This document shows positions 15,466-28,700 of a stretch of DNA of 64,000 nucleotides, one piece after another; positions within the stretch are counted from its first letter, which is position 1, and every line of letters starts with the position of its first letter. Origin of the DNA: Tomocerus qinae (taxonomy: Eukaryota; Arthropoda; Collembola; Entomobryomorpha; Tomoceridae); the NCBI GenBank assembly GCA_020055645.1, contig CM034546.1, positions 105,235,812 through 105,299,811 on the forward strand. Reading direction: 5' to 3'. Made by a program: the position numbers and the translations under genes. The notes below the pieces were generated by a model, which was not told the DNA's origin, did no database searches, and saw only the letters and a program-made list of their open reading frames with translations.

Positions 15466-15621
15466 ATTCCTTATCAGTCAGACAACCTGGCTCTCTCGCT
15501 TGTCAAGTTACAATGCATTGCAAGACAAACTCAACGGACACATAAGCAAGGCTGGCTAATCTTCAATAGAAGTTCTAGTCCAGTCCAGTCAGACAAAACC
15601 AGTCAAATTACTGTTACTGCA
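15466..15621 (+). other. Candidate exon flanked by consensus splice sites
   Basis: An acceptor-like ACTGCAG ends at 15465 and a consensus donor GTAAGT begins at 15622. Between them one frame (after skipping two bases) is open for 51 codons, ending ITVTA in phase 0, which could join in phase to the segment at 18383. The peptide has no motif I recognise. Open length alone is only mildly unusual in this base composition, so a non-coding leader exon or chance are both possible. Confidence 0.25.
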
Positions 15622-16205
15622 GTAAGTACTGTACTATGCCAAATTGAATACCTAGATACATCTTTTACATACACAAACCACACTAGGTGACTTACCAGAG
15701 GAAAAGTACACTTTCCTACTGAACAATAACTTACATCCCTCAAATATCATATATTCCTATTCACTGTACCTACATCAGTAACGCTTAAAATACTTACCTA
15801 CTCTAATTTTGACATTTTCAAAGAAAATATTTTGGGTTTGTTTTTAAGAATTTTAACAGATAATTTACATTACAGTATTTGTAGGTTCACAGTGCAGAAA
15901 TGGAACTAATTTATTACTTCCCCAGAACAGAATACAGGTTTTGGTATAATCTGAATATATATATATCAATTAAAAATTTCTTGGATAAAAAATAATGACA
16001 ACCGTTAAAACTCAGTAATAAATTCAAAGTAGGAAAATAATAATAATTGATCTAAAAATGATCATGCAGATTAGAAGACGATATTATTGCATTACAACGT
16101 ATTTATTGTTACATCGCAATGTTTCAGTTTCTGCATTTTTATTTATTGTTATGATTGTAAGGAATTCCTTGTGAAGATACTGCAAAGTGATTTGAATGTT
16201 TCCAG

Positions 16206-16366
16206 GGCTCCGCCCTCAGGGACAAAGTGACGACATGCTCCAGAAAACTGGTTTCCCCCAACCAGTTCTCCAAATCGAAATCGGGGGTTAAGTAGTTGGA
16301 AAGAACTGGTTGGGGGAAACCAGTTTTCTGGAGCATGTCGTCACCTTGCCCCTGAGAGGCGTAGCC
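16206..16366. repeat. Near-perfect 160-bp palindromic element (MITE-like)
   Basis: Two arms, 16206-16268 and 16302-16366, are reverse complements. The inner 41 bp (16228-16268 against 16302-16342) match perfectly and the outer 20 bp or so imperfectly, around a loop of about 33 bp. The arms contain CTGGTTTCCCCCAACCAG-type sequence and are more GC-rich than the surroundings. The structure fits a short non-autonomous foldback element. No convincing target-site duplication was found. Confidence 0.7.
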
Positions 16367-18382
16367 ATGAGACCAATCAAGGCATCTTGAGATACTGGAT
16401 AGCGCAAATAAAAAGGTATTAAGTGATATAATGCGAAACGTATGAAGAAGTAGTAAGCATTATATTGGCAATTAGTCCACATGTTGCAGAAGGTGTGATC
16501 TGTAATTAGTGAAATCTTAAGTATAGAAAAAAGGAGATCGAGTAGCCGTAGTTAGTTTGTGCATTGAATTGCTCTAGATTTCCATTCAACTTTCAAATGT
16601 AAGCTGTTACAACATCCTACGAGAATAAAAGAGTTCGAAAGGTTATGTTATACGTTATGTAGCAATAAATTGTTAACAGACGCAGATATCTCTAGGCCAG
16701 ACGATAGTTGTTCATGTTACTACATAATTTACTCTATAGGAGCCAAGATATAGCTGATAGTACTTGTAGCTATAGAAGAAATACTATTATTTATCAGAGT
16801 AAGAAATACGTTATAGAATGGTTAAACTGAAACTGTGTTTAGTAATATTGTAGGTAGACTACAAGTAAAAGAATAGTAGAATGAATAGTAAATATCTCTA
16901 TTACAATTCTATAGTATGAAATGCAGAATTGTTTATAGAGAAGATTTTCTCAATAGACTTGCTTTAGTTTTCCAAATCTCACCACAAAGATTCCGTAAGA
17001 AGCTATTAAAAGCTAACGAGGAGGTTTTTAGTAGATAAATTAGATAAAGTCCGTTGTTGTTCTGTTGCAGTGCTTATATAAATATATCTGTGTGTATATA
17101 GTTTACGTAGGAAGAAGTACGTGCGTGTGTGTGCGGTTGGCTTTTCGGTTGATAACTATGTAGTTAGCAAAATCTGTCACTTTACTTGTAAATTGTTACG
17201 TTCCACGTTACTTTGTGTACATGATGCATGAATTCTGAAACATGTACTACGGGACACTGACTTTTATGCGATGACAAGCAAGATGTACTTAGAGAACTCC
17301 TCTCTCGCATCCCTTGTTTTCAAGAGCACGACAGATTTGCCAAAATGCTACCTACCTATCTAATTACAGTCTGCAGAGTTTATGTACAAACCATTAAACG
17401 AGAAAATTTTACATTAAGTAACATCAACTGGTAGAGCAAAACTAATTTTCTGATTAGCAAGACAATTTATTCTTCTTCATTTATCTATCCAAGTCCTTCT
17501 TTGGGTTTTTATAGCTTTCTCTCATTTCATCCCTGTCCCCATACTACAAAGTTTAATGTGTTGTTTTTTAGAGTAGCTAATAACGTACATGATATGTTAG
17601 TGCAAATGTGTAAGAAAAATATCCTTATGTTAATGAAGTCTGGCTTGTCCTATTTCAAAGGTTGATTACAATAAGTTTCTCCATTTACGCTCTTGAAAAG
17701 CTAGAACCACAAAATTAAAGTGCGTACCGTTTGGCACATCTATATAAATAATAGAGCTATTTAATTTTTTCCCATCATCTATGTGAAATCAGTCTCGCTA
17801 AAAAAGAGTTAACTGTGTACCTATGTAAATAAACTTGGGTAAATCCTATATAAGTAGTGCATATATTATGTGTGTAGCAATACATGCATAATTGAGCAGA
17901 ATTTCCAACAGCGAGATTTTACAACGTAATCAGAGAAACTACCTCAACGAAATGTAGTTTTGCAGTCGGAAGTAAATAGTTGTGGTTTCGTCTCGTCTGG
18001 CAAAGTAAAAAGTTGCCGTATCTAATGATGATGAGTATATATACGTGTAAATAAATATATTTGTATAAGGACTGCAAATACTGTTGTTTTATTATGTCAG
18101 AAAAATATCTGAAACCTGCAACATATACTCAATGAGTTGAAAAGTACTTTTGTAAAGACTAGGATAGGACAGAAAATAATGATCAAAAATGGTATTCTAT
18201 ACTTGTTTTGGTTTAGGTAGTAAGGTAGTAGTAAGTAGTCGGTTAACTACAGTGAAAGGTTTACATAGGATACTGTTACTCTTTTATTGTCCGTCTGTTG
18301 TACCTACTGTAAATGTTTACGAATGAATGTACTGAATCTTTGTTGTTAATAATTCAATACGTTTTTTTTTGTTGTTTTACAG

Positions 18383-18479
18383 AAACCCATAAGAATAGCC
18401 AGGGAAGTAAAAGCAACTTTTCAATTGGAACATCCAGTACTCTATTGCAGTTTAGCATCATTTGGTTAGTGAACAGAAG
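18383..18479 (+). other. Candidate exon after a strong splice acceptor
   Basis: A long pyrimidine tract (TTTTTTTTGTTGTTTTACAG) ends at 18382 and a potential donor (AAG followed by GTATAT) begins at 18480. Frame 1 is open for 28 codons, starting KPIRIAREVKATFQ, and ends at a stop near 18467. It could therefore be a terminal coding exon of an unrecognised upstream gene. It lies only 1.1 kb upstream of the first coding exon of mwh, so a non-coding leader exon of mwh is an equally good reading. Confidence 0.35.
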
Positions 18480-19708
18480 GTATATATGAGCAAAGAACCA
18501 TCAAATATAAACAAGACAGGATTTCTAACAGGACACATCAGCTGAAAAATTCAAGTGCAAGTCAAACCGGAATTAAACCCAATGCAATACATCGGAATCA
18601 TCCTATTAGAAAACAACTTTGCACGATCTGTAGTGATATAGTAGTTGATAATAGTGTGTTGGGTATCAAACGCATGAAAACGGACCAGTTAATAGAGACT
18701 CTCAATAATGTAATCCCCGCGGAGCAAAAAATCAAGTAGCTCATCTCATCCTCTCTCTCTACATCAACTGTACTTGTCTTGTTTTGTCTTTCTTATCTTC
18801 AATAGACAACAGATCCATTAGTACACATTCTACTACTATTACTCCTACTACTAACTATACTCAGATTAATTCAAACATCATCCCTATTCATTAGATAGAT
18901 GCAGTCGTTGATGAAAGCCCCGTAATTCCCGTTTCTCTCCCATCTACAGCTATTCCCATATAAACCTTTAAATTTAAATAAATTACTGTACTAATGCATT
19001 AATACTAATCACTAACCTGTAACCTACAACTTTATCTGCAGTACATATTCGTGACACAACACATTATAATACGCACAAGTTGCATCAATGATAATTACTT
19101 TTGATTCAACTGCAGTCAACTGAAACTCATATTATGATGCACAGTCTATTACGTGACTCAATAGTGTCTTTATAACTGCACATAACTGAACTGCATATTG
19201 AAATTGAATTCAACAAGCAAAAGTGATTTCATTTCTTTAACTGGATTCCACTTCCATAAACCTAGTCTTTCAAGAATTACTCACTCAGCCAGATTCTCTC
19301 AACACTTTTCAATATCGTACAGTACATTTCATGCAACTTAATACCTACAATTCCACTATTTAACAAAAAACATAATATAATATGCCAATGAGAGTTTTTA
19401 CAATTTGCAAAAAGGGATGAGAAGGAAATTGAGAGTTAGCATTCTTGCAGTAGGTACTATTGGATCTGTTGTATGCATAGAGTAGTGCAATATGTAATAA
19501 TGACGCTTCCAATATTCGTGATGTTTATCTTATTCAATAAACCATAAAACCATTCGATTACAGAGAGCACATTGTTGGATTCCCCAGAGAACTTCAACCA
19601 ACTACAAAGGCTCTACAACCGCTTTCAACAGAACTTAAGAAAATAAACTATTGCGAATTACAAATAAACAACAAATAAACAATTCCTTGAGAAATTGAGG
19701 GGATCAAA

Positions 19709-22700
19709 ATGCCGCCAGAGTGGGAAGAAGATTTCTGGCATGAAAATTCTGCTCAGGCACCATTCGAGGTTTGATTCAATTATTTGTCTGTATACCCATG
19801 CCTATTACACCAGTAATATTTTATGCAATTATTATGATAGTGTCAGATTTATTTGATATTATGGTAAATAGTTTCTTCAGTCATTTTGTATACATCCTTT
19901 CCAAAGCTTACTATTAGTTAAATGTTTATGGAATGAGAAAACTAAAGATCCAGATCAATTCTCCTGCGAATTTCTGTTTAGAATTAATTGCAAAATTAGT
20001 AGAATTAAATTGATACAATTTAATTTTCATGTTCAAATTCCAGTAAATTGTTTTACAGCATTTTTATCCCTAACCTACAAGGTATAGGAATTTGTATTAA
20101 ATTAAAGATTTTCTACATCGTAAATGTAATGTGTATGACGGTCAGTTAAAGTGGTTTCCCACATTTATCTGGATCACTTAATAGAATATAGACTTGAACA
20201 TTTTTAAAGGACTAGACGTTTTTTTCAGAAGTATCAAAAAGTAGACGTAGCTAAGGTGTATTGTATGATTAACAACCATATGTTTATCGGTAAAGTACAA
20301 GTAGCTAGTTAGTGTAGCTTGGTAAAAATCTCCACGCTACTCTCATAAACTTATATCTAAGGAATGTAGAAGAACTCTTGAAAAATGGGGTCTCGCAGCA
20401 TCACAAACGGTCATTATGTTAAACGTGACGTTTGGAGTTAACTCGTATTACTTATTGTATAAGTTTGTTAGGAATTTTTGTTATTCTGAAGCTTGCCTTT
20501 AACATTTATGAGTCGACAAAGTAAAATAAATCTAGTTCAGTTTGATATTATGAAGTATTATGAGTAAGTTACAGCTTGGTGGTTTCAACTACACGTAGTT
20601 ATGTACACTGCTCTGTTTTTTGAATGACACGAAGAGTCCTTTGCTCTTCTCGTGCATTAGCTAACTAAAACTCTCATGACATGCCTAACATAAAGGTTTG
20701 TAATTCAGTTTCTTTCCCAAGACGAAATATCTTGAGAACCAGCAACTCCAATTTGCTTAGCAAAGTAAAGAACCTCACCTAACTACTACACTCTTTTTCT
20801 ATCTGCGTAAATCACACATTTTATATTTTATCAAACCGTATCAGACACTCTACCTATCTGTATACGCATAACTTTGTTTTTTCATGACTCACTACTTATA
20901 TTTAAGTGCTACATATTATCCTTAGAAGACAAACCAAAAGAAGTTGACCAAAGTCACCTTACAATGATACAAAGGTTCGGTTTTATTCTGTAAATTGCAA
21001 GTGCTACTGTAAAAACGTGGCCATTAGGTACTTAAGCTTTTTTACATTGATACCTGCAAAACTGACTTCAAGAAATAAATAATGTTTTATAGACAAGTAA
21101 ATGTGTTAGCTACAAATGTAATAGACAAGCCACCCAAGGCAGAGTAGTTTTTTGCTATACCAATCTATGGACTTAGTATACAAGTTCTAGTAATTGTCTA
21201 AGAAAAATTGAAAAAGTATTTTAATAACAATCAATATCAAGGCCATTTTAATGGAAAATACTAGCTACGTAACTCTATGAGAGTTTTATTCGATTCCAAA
21301 ATGAAAATTTCTTAACAATAATTAAATTAGAATATATCAGTATTAGATTGCAAACTTGGGTGATAAATACCTTTCTTTACCGTTCTCCTTGGTTAAAAAA
21401 TGTTATACTAGCAATAGCAATTTATGTCTCCTTTTTACAAAGCTGCATAGAGATTTAAAAATTAAACAGCATGTAGGGACATATCTGACTGAATATTAAT
21501 TTGTAATAATGTAATGGATATTCATATTAATTTGATGCATTTCACCATTCCTAAAAGTACAACCAAATTACGTGTTGGATGGACAAGGATCTAATTTATA
21601 ATATCCAGCAATAAGTAAATTGATGGGATAAATAGAGAAATGACTTCAAGGAAAGACGTATTTTAAGTTACTTCTTTCAAAACACTACGTAATGGAATGT
21701 TTACATTAAATCAAGAGAATTTTGCATTAGTTCCATAAAAATCCTTTTTGCATTTAAATGTTTTTGTACTCAAAATCGTCCATTCACAGAGGTAATAATA
21801 TGTTAATGTATGCGTATCGACCTTAATCTTTGAGAAAAATATTCACCCAGTTTACCGATACGTTTCCATATAGGAGGTAATTTATAGTAAGTTCTATGTA
21901 GGACTTGAATAAACACAGAATGTGTTATAGTGCTGTTTGTGCATGGCAAATAGAATTGGAAGCGGAGAACGAAATGTTTCCTGCATACTTCAACTTGAGA
22001 GTCATAGTCGTAATAATGACAGATTGTGTTTTGTTTGCAGAAATGGTAGACAATAAATCCAAACTTGAATATTGTTATTTTTGACTATATTTTATCTTCC
22101 TGAAAGAAACGGAAAGGAAGTCAAGGTGAATAGAGGATAAAGCAGACACACTTTAAATAAACAGAGCACATTATAAGTACATTTGTACAAATACGTGTAT
22201 CATTCATATTATATGAATATTCATTTTATTGCTACAAGGAAAACATTTTGCTGTTCACCAAAACCTAATGGCTGGTTTGTAGACAGGCATAAAATTAAAA
22301 GATACAGAAGTACAAAACTGCCAAAGAGTGTTTAGCGATAATAACCCAACCCAAATGCATAAAAATGTTCGTAGTGAAATCAAAATGATTTTCAGATAGG
22401 TACATTAACTGCAATTCTTTTATTTGTCCTCCATAAGCTAAAGTATATGCAAATGCGCAAAGAATGTTCATTCTACTTTTTTGCACTAGGATTCAACAAA
22501 ATAAACAGATAAGTTAGATAGAACTGTGTTTATATTCCACGAAATTCAAAGATCTCATAACCTTAGTACACAATCCATTAGTTATAATTTATGGTAGAGT
22601 CGCGTCAGATTAGTTTATTTAGCCTAGTTCTCAGCTCACAACTATCATCATAAATTCACGGCAGGCCCATTAGCTTTTAGTTTTAAGTTTACTCTCTTCT

Positions 22701-25700
22701 TTTCTGCTTTCATATACTTAGCTTAGACTTATAACTTCACTTCAGACCAAATTCTCAAATTGACGGAAGTTATAAGCGTTTTGAAGCTTAAGGTGACTCT
22801 GCAAAAAGTCGAACAGCACGAACGAATTATAATAGGATATAGCTATTCACATGCAAATGCTACATATCCTATAAATGTGCATTGTGCGTAGAAGGTTTTA
22901 GCAATAGCCAATAGCTTAAAATTCTATGAACACTATCAAAAGATCTTTGTATATGTATATAGCAAGTATTTTATAGGAGATATTGAGATATTCTACCTAT
23001 TCATCTGCATAACTTAAATATACGTTGATATAGTATAAGATAGAGTAGCAGTGTAATATTAAGTACAAATTGGCATGTTTAGTTTAGTTTAAGTGGTAAC
23101 CTGATTGGGTCTAAGCTCAGAGCGCTTTTAAAAGATTTAGGCTGATCTTTAGATATTATTTATTCCTTCATGCAATTTTTAACTCAAGTTTCGGGGATAA
23201 CATAAATCAGATGCCAATAGAGAATTGGAGAGTAAAATTGGATTGATTTTGACTTACGCACAAAGTTTCGAATTTTCCCTGTAGATATGGTTTTCCCTTT
23301 AAGCAATGTGCATGAGAAAGATAATATGCAGATCTATTATGTTATGCTAATAAAGCAAATATTGTAATACTAATTAGAGTAATAAATCCTAAGATTGTGT
23401 GACTTATTGATTGTATATTGTTTGCAGGCCAAGAGCAACAAAGGCAGAGGTGGACCCACACTTCGACCCCCATTGTACAATGCAGAAGACTATACGGCAG
23501 CCCTGAAACAGCTTTTCAACTCTGGGCACCATTTTCATCACCACTTACCAAATATTTCCCCAAGTTCGGTTTTGATTGAACATTCGAGCAATGGACCACT
23601 TCCAGGAAAAGGTTTGGCAGAGATGCACAATAATGCGGGGAGTAGCGGAGGAAATACGAATACTCCAGAGATGAGTATGAAAAAGTTTCTAAATGGAAGC
23701 GAGTTGCTTTTCAAGTTAGAAGCGGATTTACGACATGCCTACCCGACATTCGTTCAAGAATTTGTTTCAGGACAATGTGAAGGGGTCGGCTGCATTCTCG
23801 AAGCGTTGAAGACGATTCAACATGCTCTAGATGACTGCAGTGGACTGAGGGAACAGCGAAAACTTATTTTGGACGAACAAAAATGTCTTCAATGTGTAAA
23901 ACTTGCGTTGCGGTATGTTTCTTTTCCACAATAGAATATTTCTTGCCCTACAAACTACAATTCGTTCGTGAAATTACATATCTCACCTGACCAGGTAGTA
24001 ATAATAAATAATAGCCCTTTCAGTTAGGAAAATATGGAAATACGGAACTTTAATGTGCTCCATAAAATATTTTGTTTTCTTGTCGCCATTCTTTACTCCA
24101 ATGGAATGTCTAAAACGGTTATCTTTTTGCAGTCGTTGTCATTTTATGCTAGCAATGTCATTTTCGAGTCTAAATTCTCTCATTTTTGCTCTAATTTTAT
24201 CGTTGAGGAACTACAATTTCCATTGTCCTGTCCTACCTATTAGAACAGATCACAAAACATGAATTCCTCATCTGTGAAATCCATGAATGTTTGCAAGCAA
24301 CGCGAGGCAAATAAGTCTTTGTTATTTTAACTTACCAAACTATATGCATGCTTCACGAAGATGTACAGAAGTGATTTACAAAAATGGAATTTATTGCTTT
24401 TCGCTCTATGAATCTCATTTTTATATCATTAGAATAGTGAAGATCAATTTCTCATAGCTATGCACTGTAGATTCAATTCTTCAATCATCCTAGATCTTTG
24501 TACAATAAAATAATAACAATATGCCTATACGATAATAACAATAGTATCAAACAGCAGACCATCTTAATAACAATGGAGAAGAGAAGATGCCCCGATACAA
24601 GTCATTAATTATAATTGTACTATAAGCATTGCATTATTATAACGATGATGCGATATGGATGAACAGAAGATAATGCATTTAACATCTTCGGAGAAGTACT
24701 TCTTAAATACACTTGCAATGTAACAGTAATGTTTACTAATACAGAAAATGCCAGAATTCCTAACAATGCACTTTTAGGGTCTAAATCCTTATTGTAAGGT
24801 CCATTTTCAAATGATAAATCTATATTGGTCTTTACAGCAACATCGAAGCTGTTTCTAAGTTGGCAAGTTACCCAGGTGGCTTATATCCTTTGGCCGCTGC
24901 TATGATTAGTACGGTTACAGCTACAAGAATCATCGCTCTCGAGGTATAAACACAATTCCATTAATTTAAAGTTACTTCAGAAGAATGCTTTGTTTGACAA
25001 AAGGTTTTAACTCTCTACTTCAAAATTTTCAGATTTTGACGTGTATTTCCTCTGAAGGAGGTGCAGAGGGACATTACAAAGTATCAGAAGCTATATCCAC
25101 TCTCAGACTGAGAATGGGTGAACCGATTCGGTGTAAACTCCTTGTTGGTGCAATTTCAAGTGCACCTCCAGGAACCTTCCAAGCAAAAGGCATCAAGTTT
25201 TTAACAGCTTGGGTTGCTTCCGCACCCAGCCCTAAACACAAGGTTCATATTCAATGTGAGCTTGAAGAAGCTGGATTCAATGCAGCAGCTTTGAGAAAGG
25301 TAACATTTAACACATTATTATGCATTTCTGAGCAATGCAAGGTAACAGACTTGCACGAAACGAATCTAGCTAAGAACCCCTGTAAATTCATTGTTCAGAA
25401 CATTAATCAAAATAGCATGCAGGAATTCCAACAAATATTCGATTAATATTACTAACTATCCCTTACTATTGGTTAGTGTCATAGAATAAACATTAATTCT
25501 TAACAATTTGCATTTTTGCAATGTTCAATGATATTAGACACCTTTACCAATACCTTTCAATAGTGCATATAGAATAGTGCATGACACTGAAAATCTTAAG
25601 GACAGAAATGATCATTGCAAAAACTTACAGGTAAAGAAATAAACACTTAAAAGAGAATCGCTGATTACAAGTATAAAAATTACAAGCAACAAATGATTTT

Positions 25701-28700
25701 CTGTGTTCATAAGTATATTTAGATAGAATGCAATACGCTATTCTACTCTATCACGGATAATAGTATCGTTTGTATCTTGTTTTGTCACGGAGCAATTTGC
25801 ATAACAATAGGAGATATTCTTTGTTGAGAAGTGGCATGTTGAGGCAATGCTGATTATGAGATTTTAGTGATGCTAAGATTAAAGAGGTACGTTGATACGC
25901 ATAAAGTATGACACTAATATACTTCCCTTCCTAGTAGCGTACTATTAAGTAGTAACCAGTGGTTTGAATTAAAACCATGCAGAAAATTGATGCACAATAT
26001 TAGGTACGACTATTTGTGAGTTTATGACATTATTACTATGTGCAAGATGCTCGGTCAGATTTACACCATTATAGTTTTACCTGCGTAACAAATTAAAAAT
26101 TGAACATTGTTGTCTTCCGAAAGAATTTTATGCCTGGATGAATATGTGACAAGATCTTTGGAAATGCTTTTTCATAATATTATACCTAACTAGCAAATGA
26201 TTTTTTTATATGCAGGGTGCGGATCTTGGAGGAGCTCGAGAATCACGAGAAGTGCAGACAGAGCTGGACGAATGGGACAGAGTTGCCATTGACGTTGACA
26301 CGCTGACCAGACAAAATTGTCAGCTACGAAACAGCGTTGCTACTCTTCAACAGGAATTGGCCACTTTGAAGGATAAACTAAAAGTATGCACCTTTTAACA
26401 ATGTTTTGGGTAGAGCTACAAAATGCTTATTTGTTGAACCACTATACAACTAATACAGTCCAGCTGAAGTTAATAGCTATTTAATTCATAATATAACTGT
26501 GATAAAATACAAAATGGATGGTAATATATAAATATAGCACTTGCTGATTTAGGTAGGAATAGGGCATGTTACAAAGTTAAATTGAGAGATTCTTGCTTTA
26601 TCCGGTTCCATTATGTTGCATTAATCACTTCGTATCGAAACTTCATTTCCTGTAAGCAGATCATAACACTTTGAACGTCTCTAAAGTTGCGGAAGAGATC
26701 CATGGATTTAGTGGTATATTCAAAGGCCAAAGCCCAGTTACACATCGGTCCAAGTTTGAACTCGATCGCGCCGAGGCTCTGGACAACATCTGCAAAGTCT
26801 CCATATTTCTCTCTAATTGCAGATAGCTGCTGCAACATTTCAAGCAATCTTTTTACGTCTGCTGTTAAAAGTAGGGCCTTCTCCCCGTCCCCAAATCCCA
26901 TCATTCTTGTTATCATCTTGCGGGGATCTTTACTTTGTACTTGTTCAATCTTCTTTTTTACACTTTTTAAAGTAGCATCATTTTGATTTTCGCTCAAGGC
27001 AATAGGACTTCTCAAAACATAGTCTAAAAGGTAATAGCAGTAGTCAACGTCGAATTTAGGTTCCAGCTTTAGCAATGCTGGTAGCTCATCTCCTCTGGTT
27101 CCATCCACGACATACTGAATCGGGCAAAAATTGAAGAATCCCGCAAAGTACACTGCTGTTTGATACAAAACATTCGATTCCCCAGGTGGACACAGCTTCA
27201 ATGCTTTTTCATATTGAGATTTGGCTATTGGATAATGCCTGAAATCTTCAAAGAAAATTTTTCCTTGATGGAAATAGGAATCACAGTTTTCTTCCCATAA
27301 ATCCAGAGATTTTTTAAAACGTTCAAAAATTATGTTAATATCAGCTTCTGTACTATTCCTATATTCCATCCAACGTTGACAATACAAAGCCCATTTAACG
27401 GCAGCTGAACTTCTCATCTGATTGGTGATATGCGCATCCTGCGAATTCATCACTTTTAGAAAATCCTCTTCACATTTTGTTCCATAACCCCAAAGGAATC
27501 TAAATGTCCCACGGAGCAAGTAAGCTTCGGCGTATTCCTTGCTACACTCAACGTCATCAGCAAGTTCCTCGTCACAGAAGCCGATGATTTTATCGTAATC
27601 TCGTTCTTGTAAAGCTTTTACTGCTGCCTTAAACCCTGTTGCCGTTGTATCTGATTCAGATGGAAGCCGGACAGGCCATTTCCCTTTCCACATTAAAGAA
27701 ATCGGGTCGACAACAAACCAACTTAAATATTCTTCTATTTCGATAAGTAACGGTTTGATGGGATTGTTTTCAGTTTCAATTTTCTTCAAAAATTCAGCCG
27801 CTCTCGGTTTAGCCGTTGCTGCGTTCACTTTCTTCCACAATTTTGAAATAGTATCATCGAAATCCAAAAGATTTTTCCGACAAAAAATATGACCCTTAAC
27901 TAGTGCTTTTCTGGCGTTATCATAATCCTCAATTGCTACGCACAGTTTTGCCATTCGTTTCATAGCCCTGAAGTGATCCGGGTCCAATCGAATAGATTCT
28001 TCATAATGAAATATTGCGTTTGTAGTGTCTTTCATGGCTTCGTAAGCCATACCCTTGTTACTGTGGATCATAGCCATTTCCTTGGGAGTACTGGCTTTCG
28101 TTAAAGCTTCGTCATACTTTTTTAACGCAGCTGAGTAATTTTTGTCTTTTATGAACAAATTGTTTCCTTCCGCCTTCAATTCCAAAAACTCCTTCATGTT
28201 TTTCACTTTGATATTATTGTTGAGAATATTAAGTTTTTCTCCAGTATCAGTGTTTGTATCTTCTTACCAGTTCCAGTGGCCTCCGCCAACCGCTCTAAAC
28301 TCCGAGTAGATGTAGCCAATCTAGTGTGAAGATCTCCACGTTACATTAGGTTGTCCCACCAAGCTCAAAGTAAACTATTTTCTGGACACACTGTGGGCCA
28401 ACTGCTCTGATTTATAGTAGAGATGTGTACAGAAAGATGTATTGTTTACTTTGAGTGGCGCGGCAGTGCTATGGTTTTAATAAACTTTGATATCCTATTT
28501 TCTTTACTGAAAGCGATATTGATATTGATGCCGTCATATAACTTTACTCCACTTTACTTACTCCACTTTACTCCACTATGGCGAAATATCTAATCCAATT
28601 AAGGTGATTGTGTATACGATTTGGGAAACTCAGGTGACTATCAAATTACATGTTAAAATTTTTTGCCATTTTTGTTTCAACTTCCTCAGTTTTACTCCGA

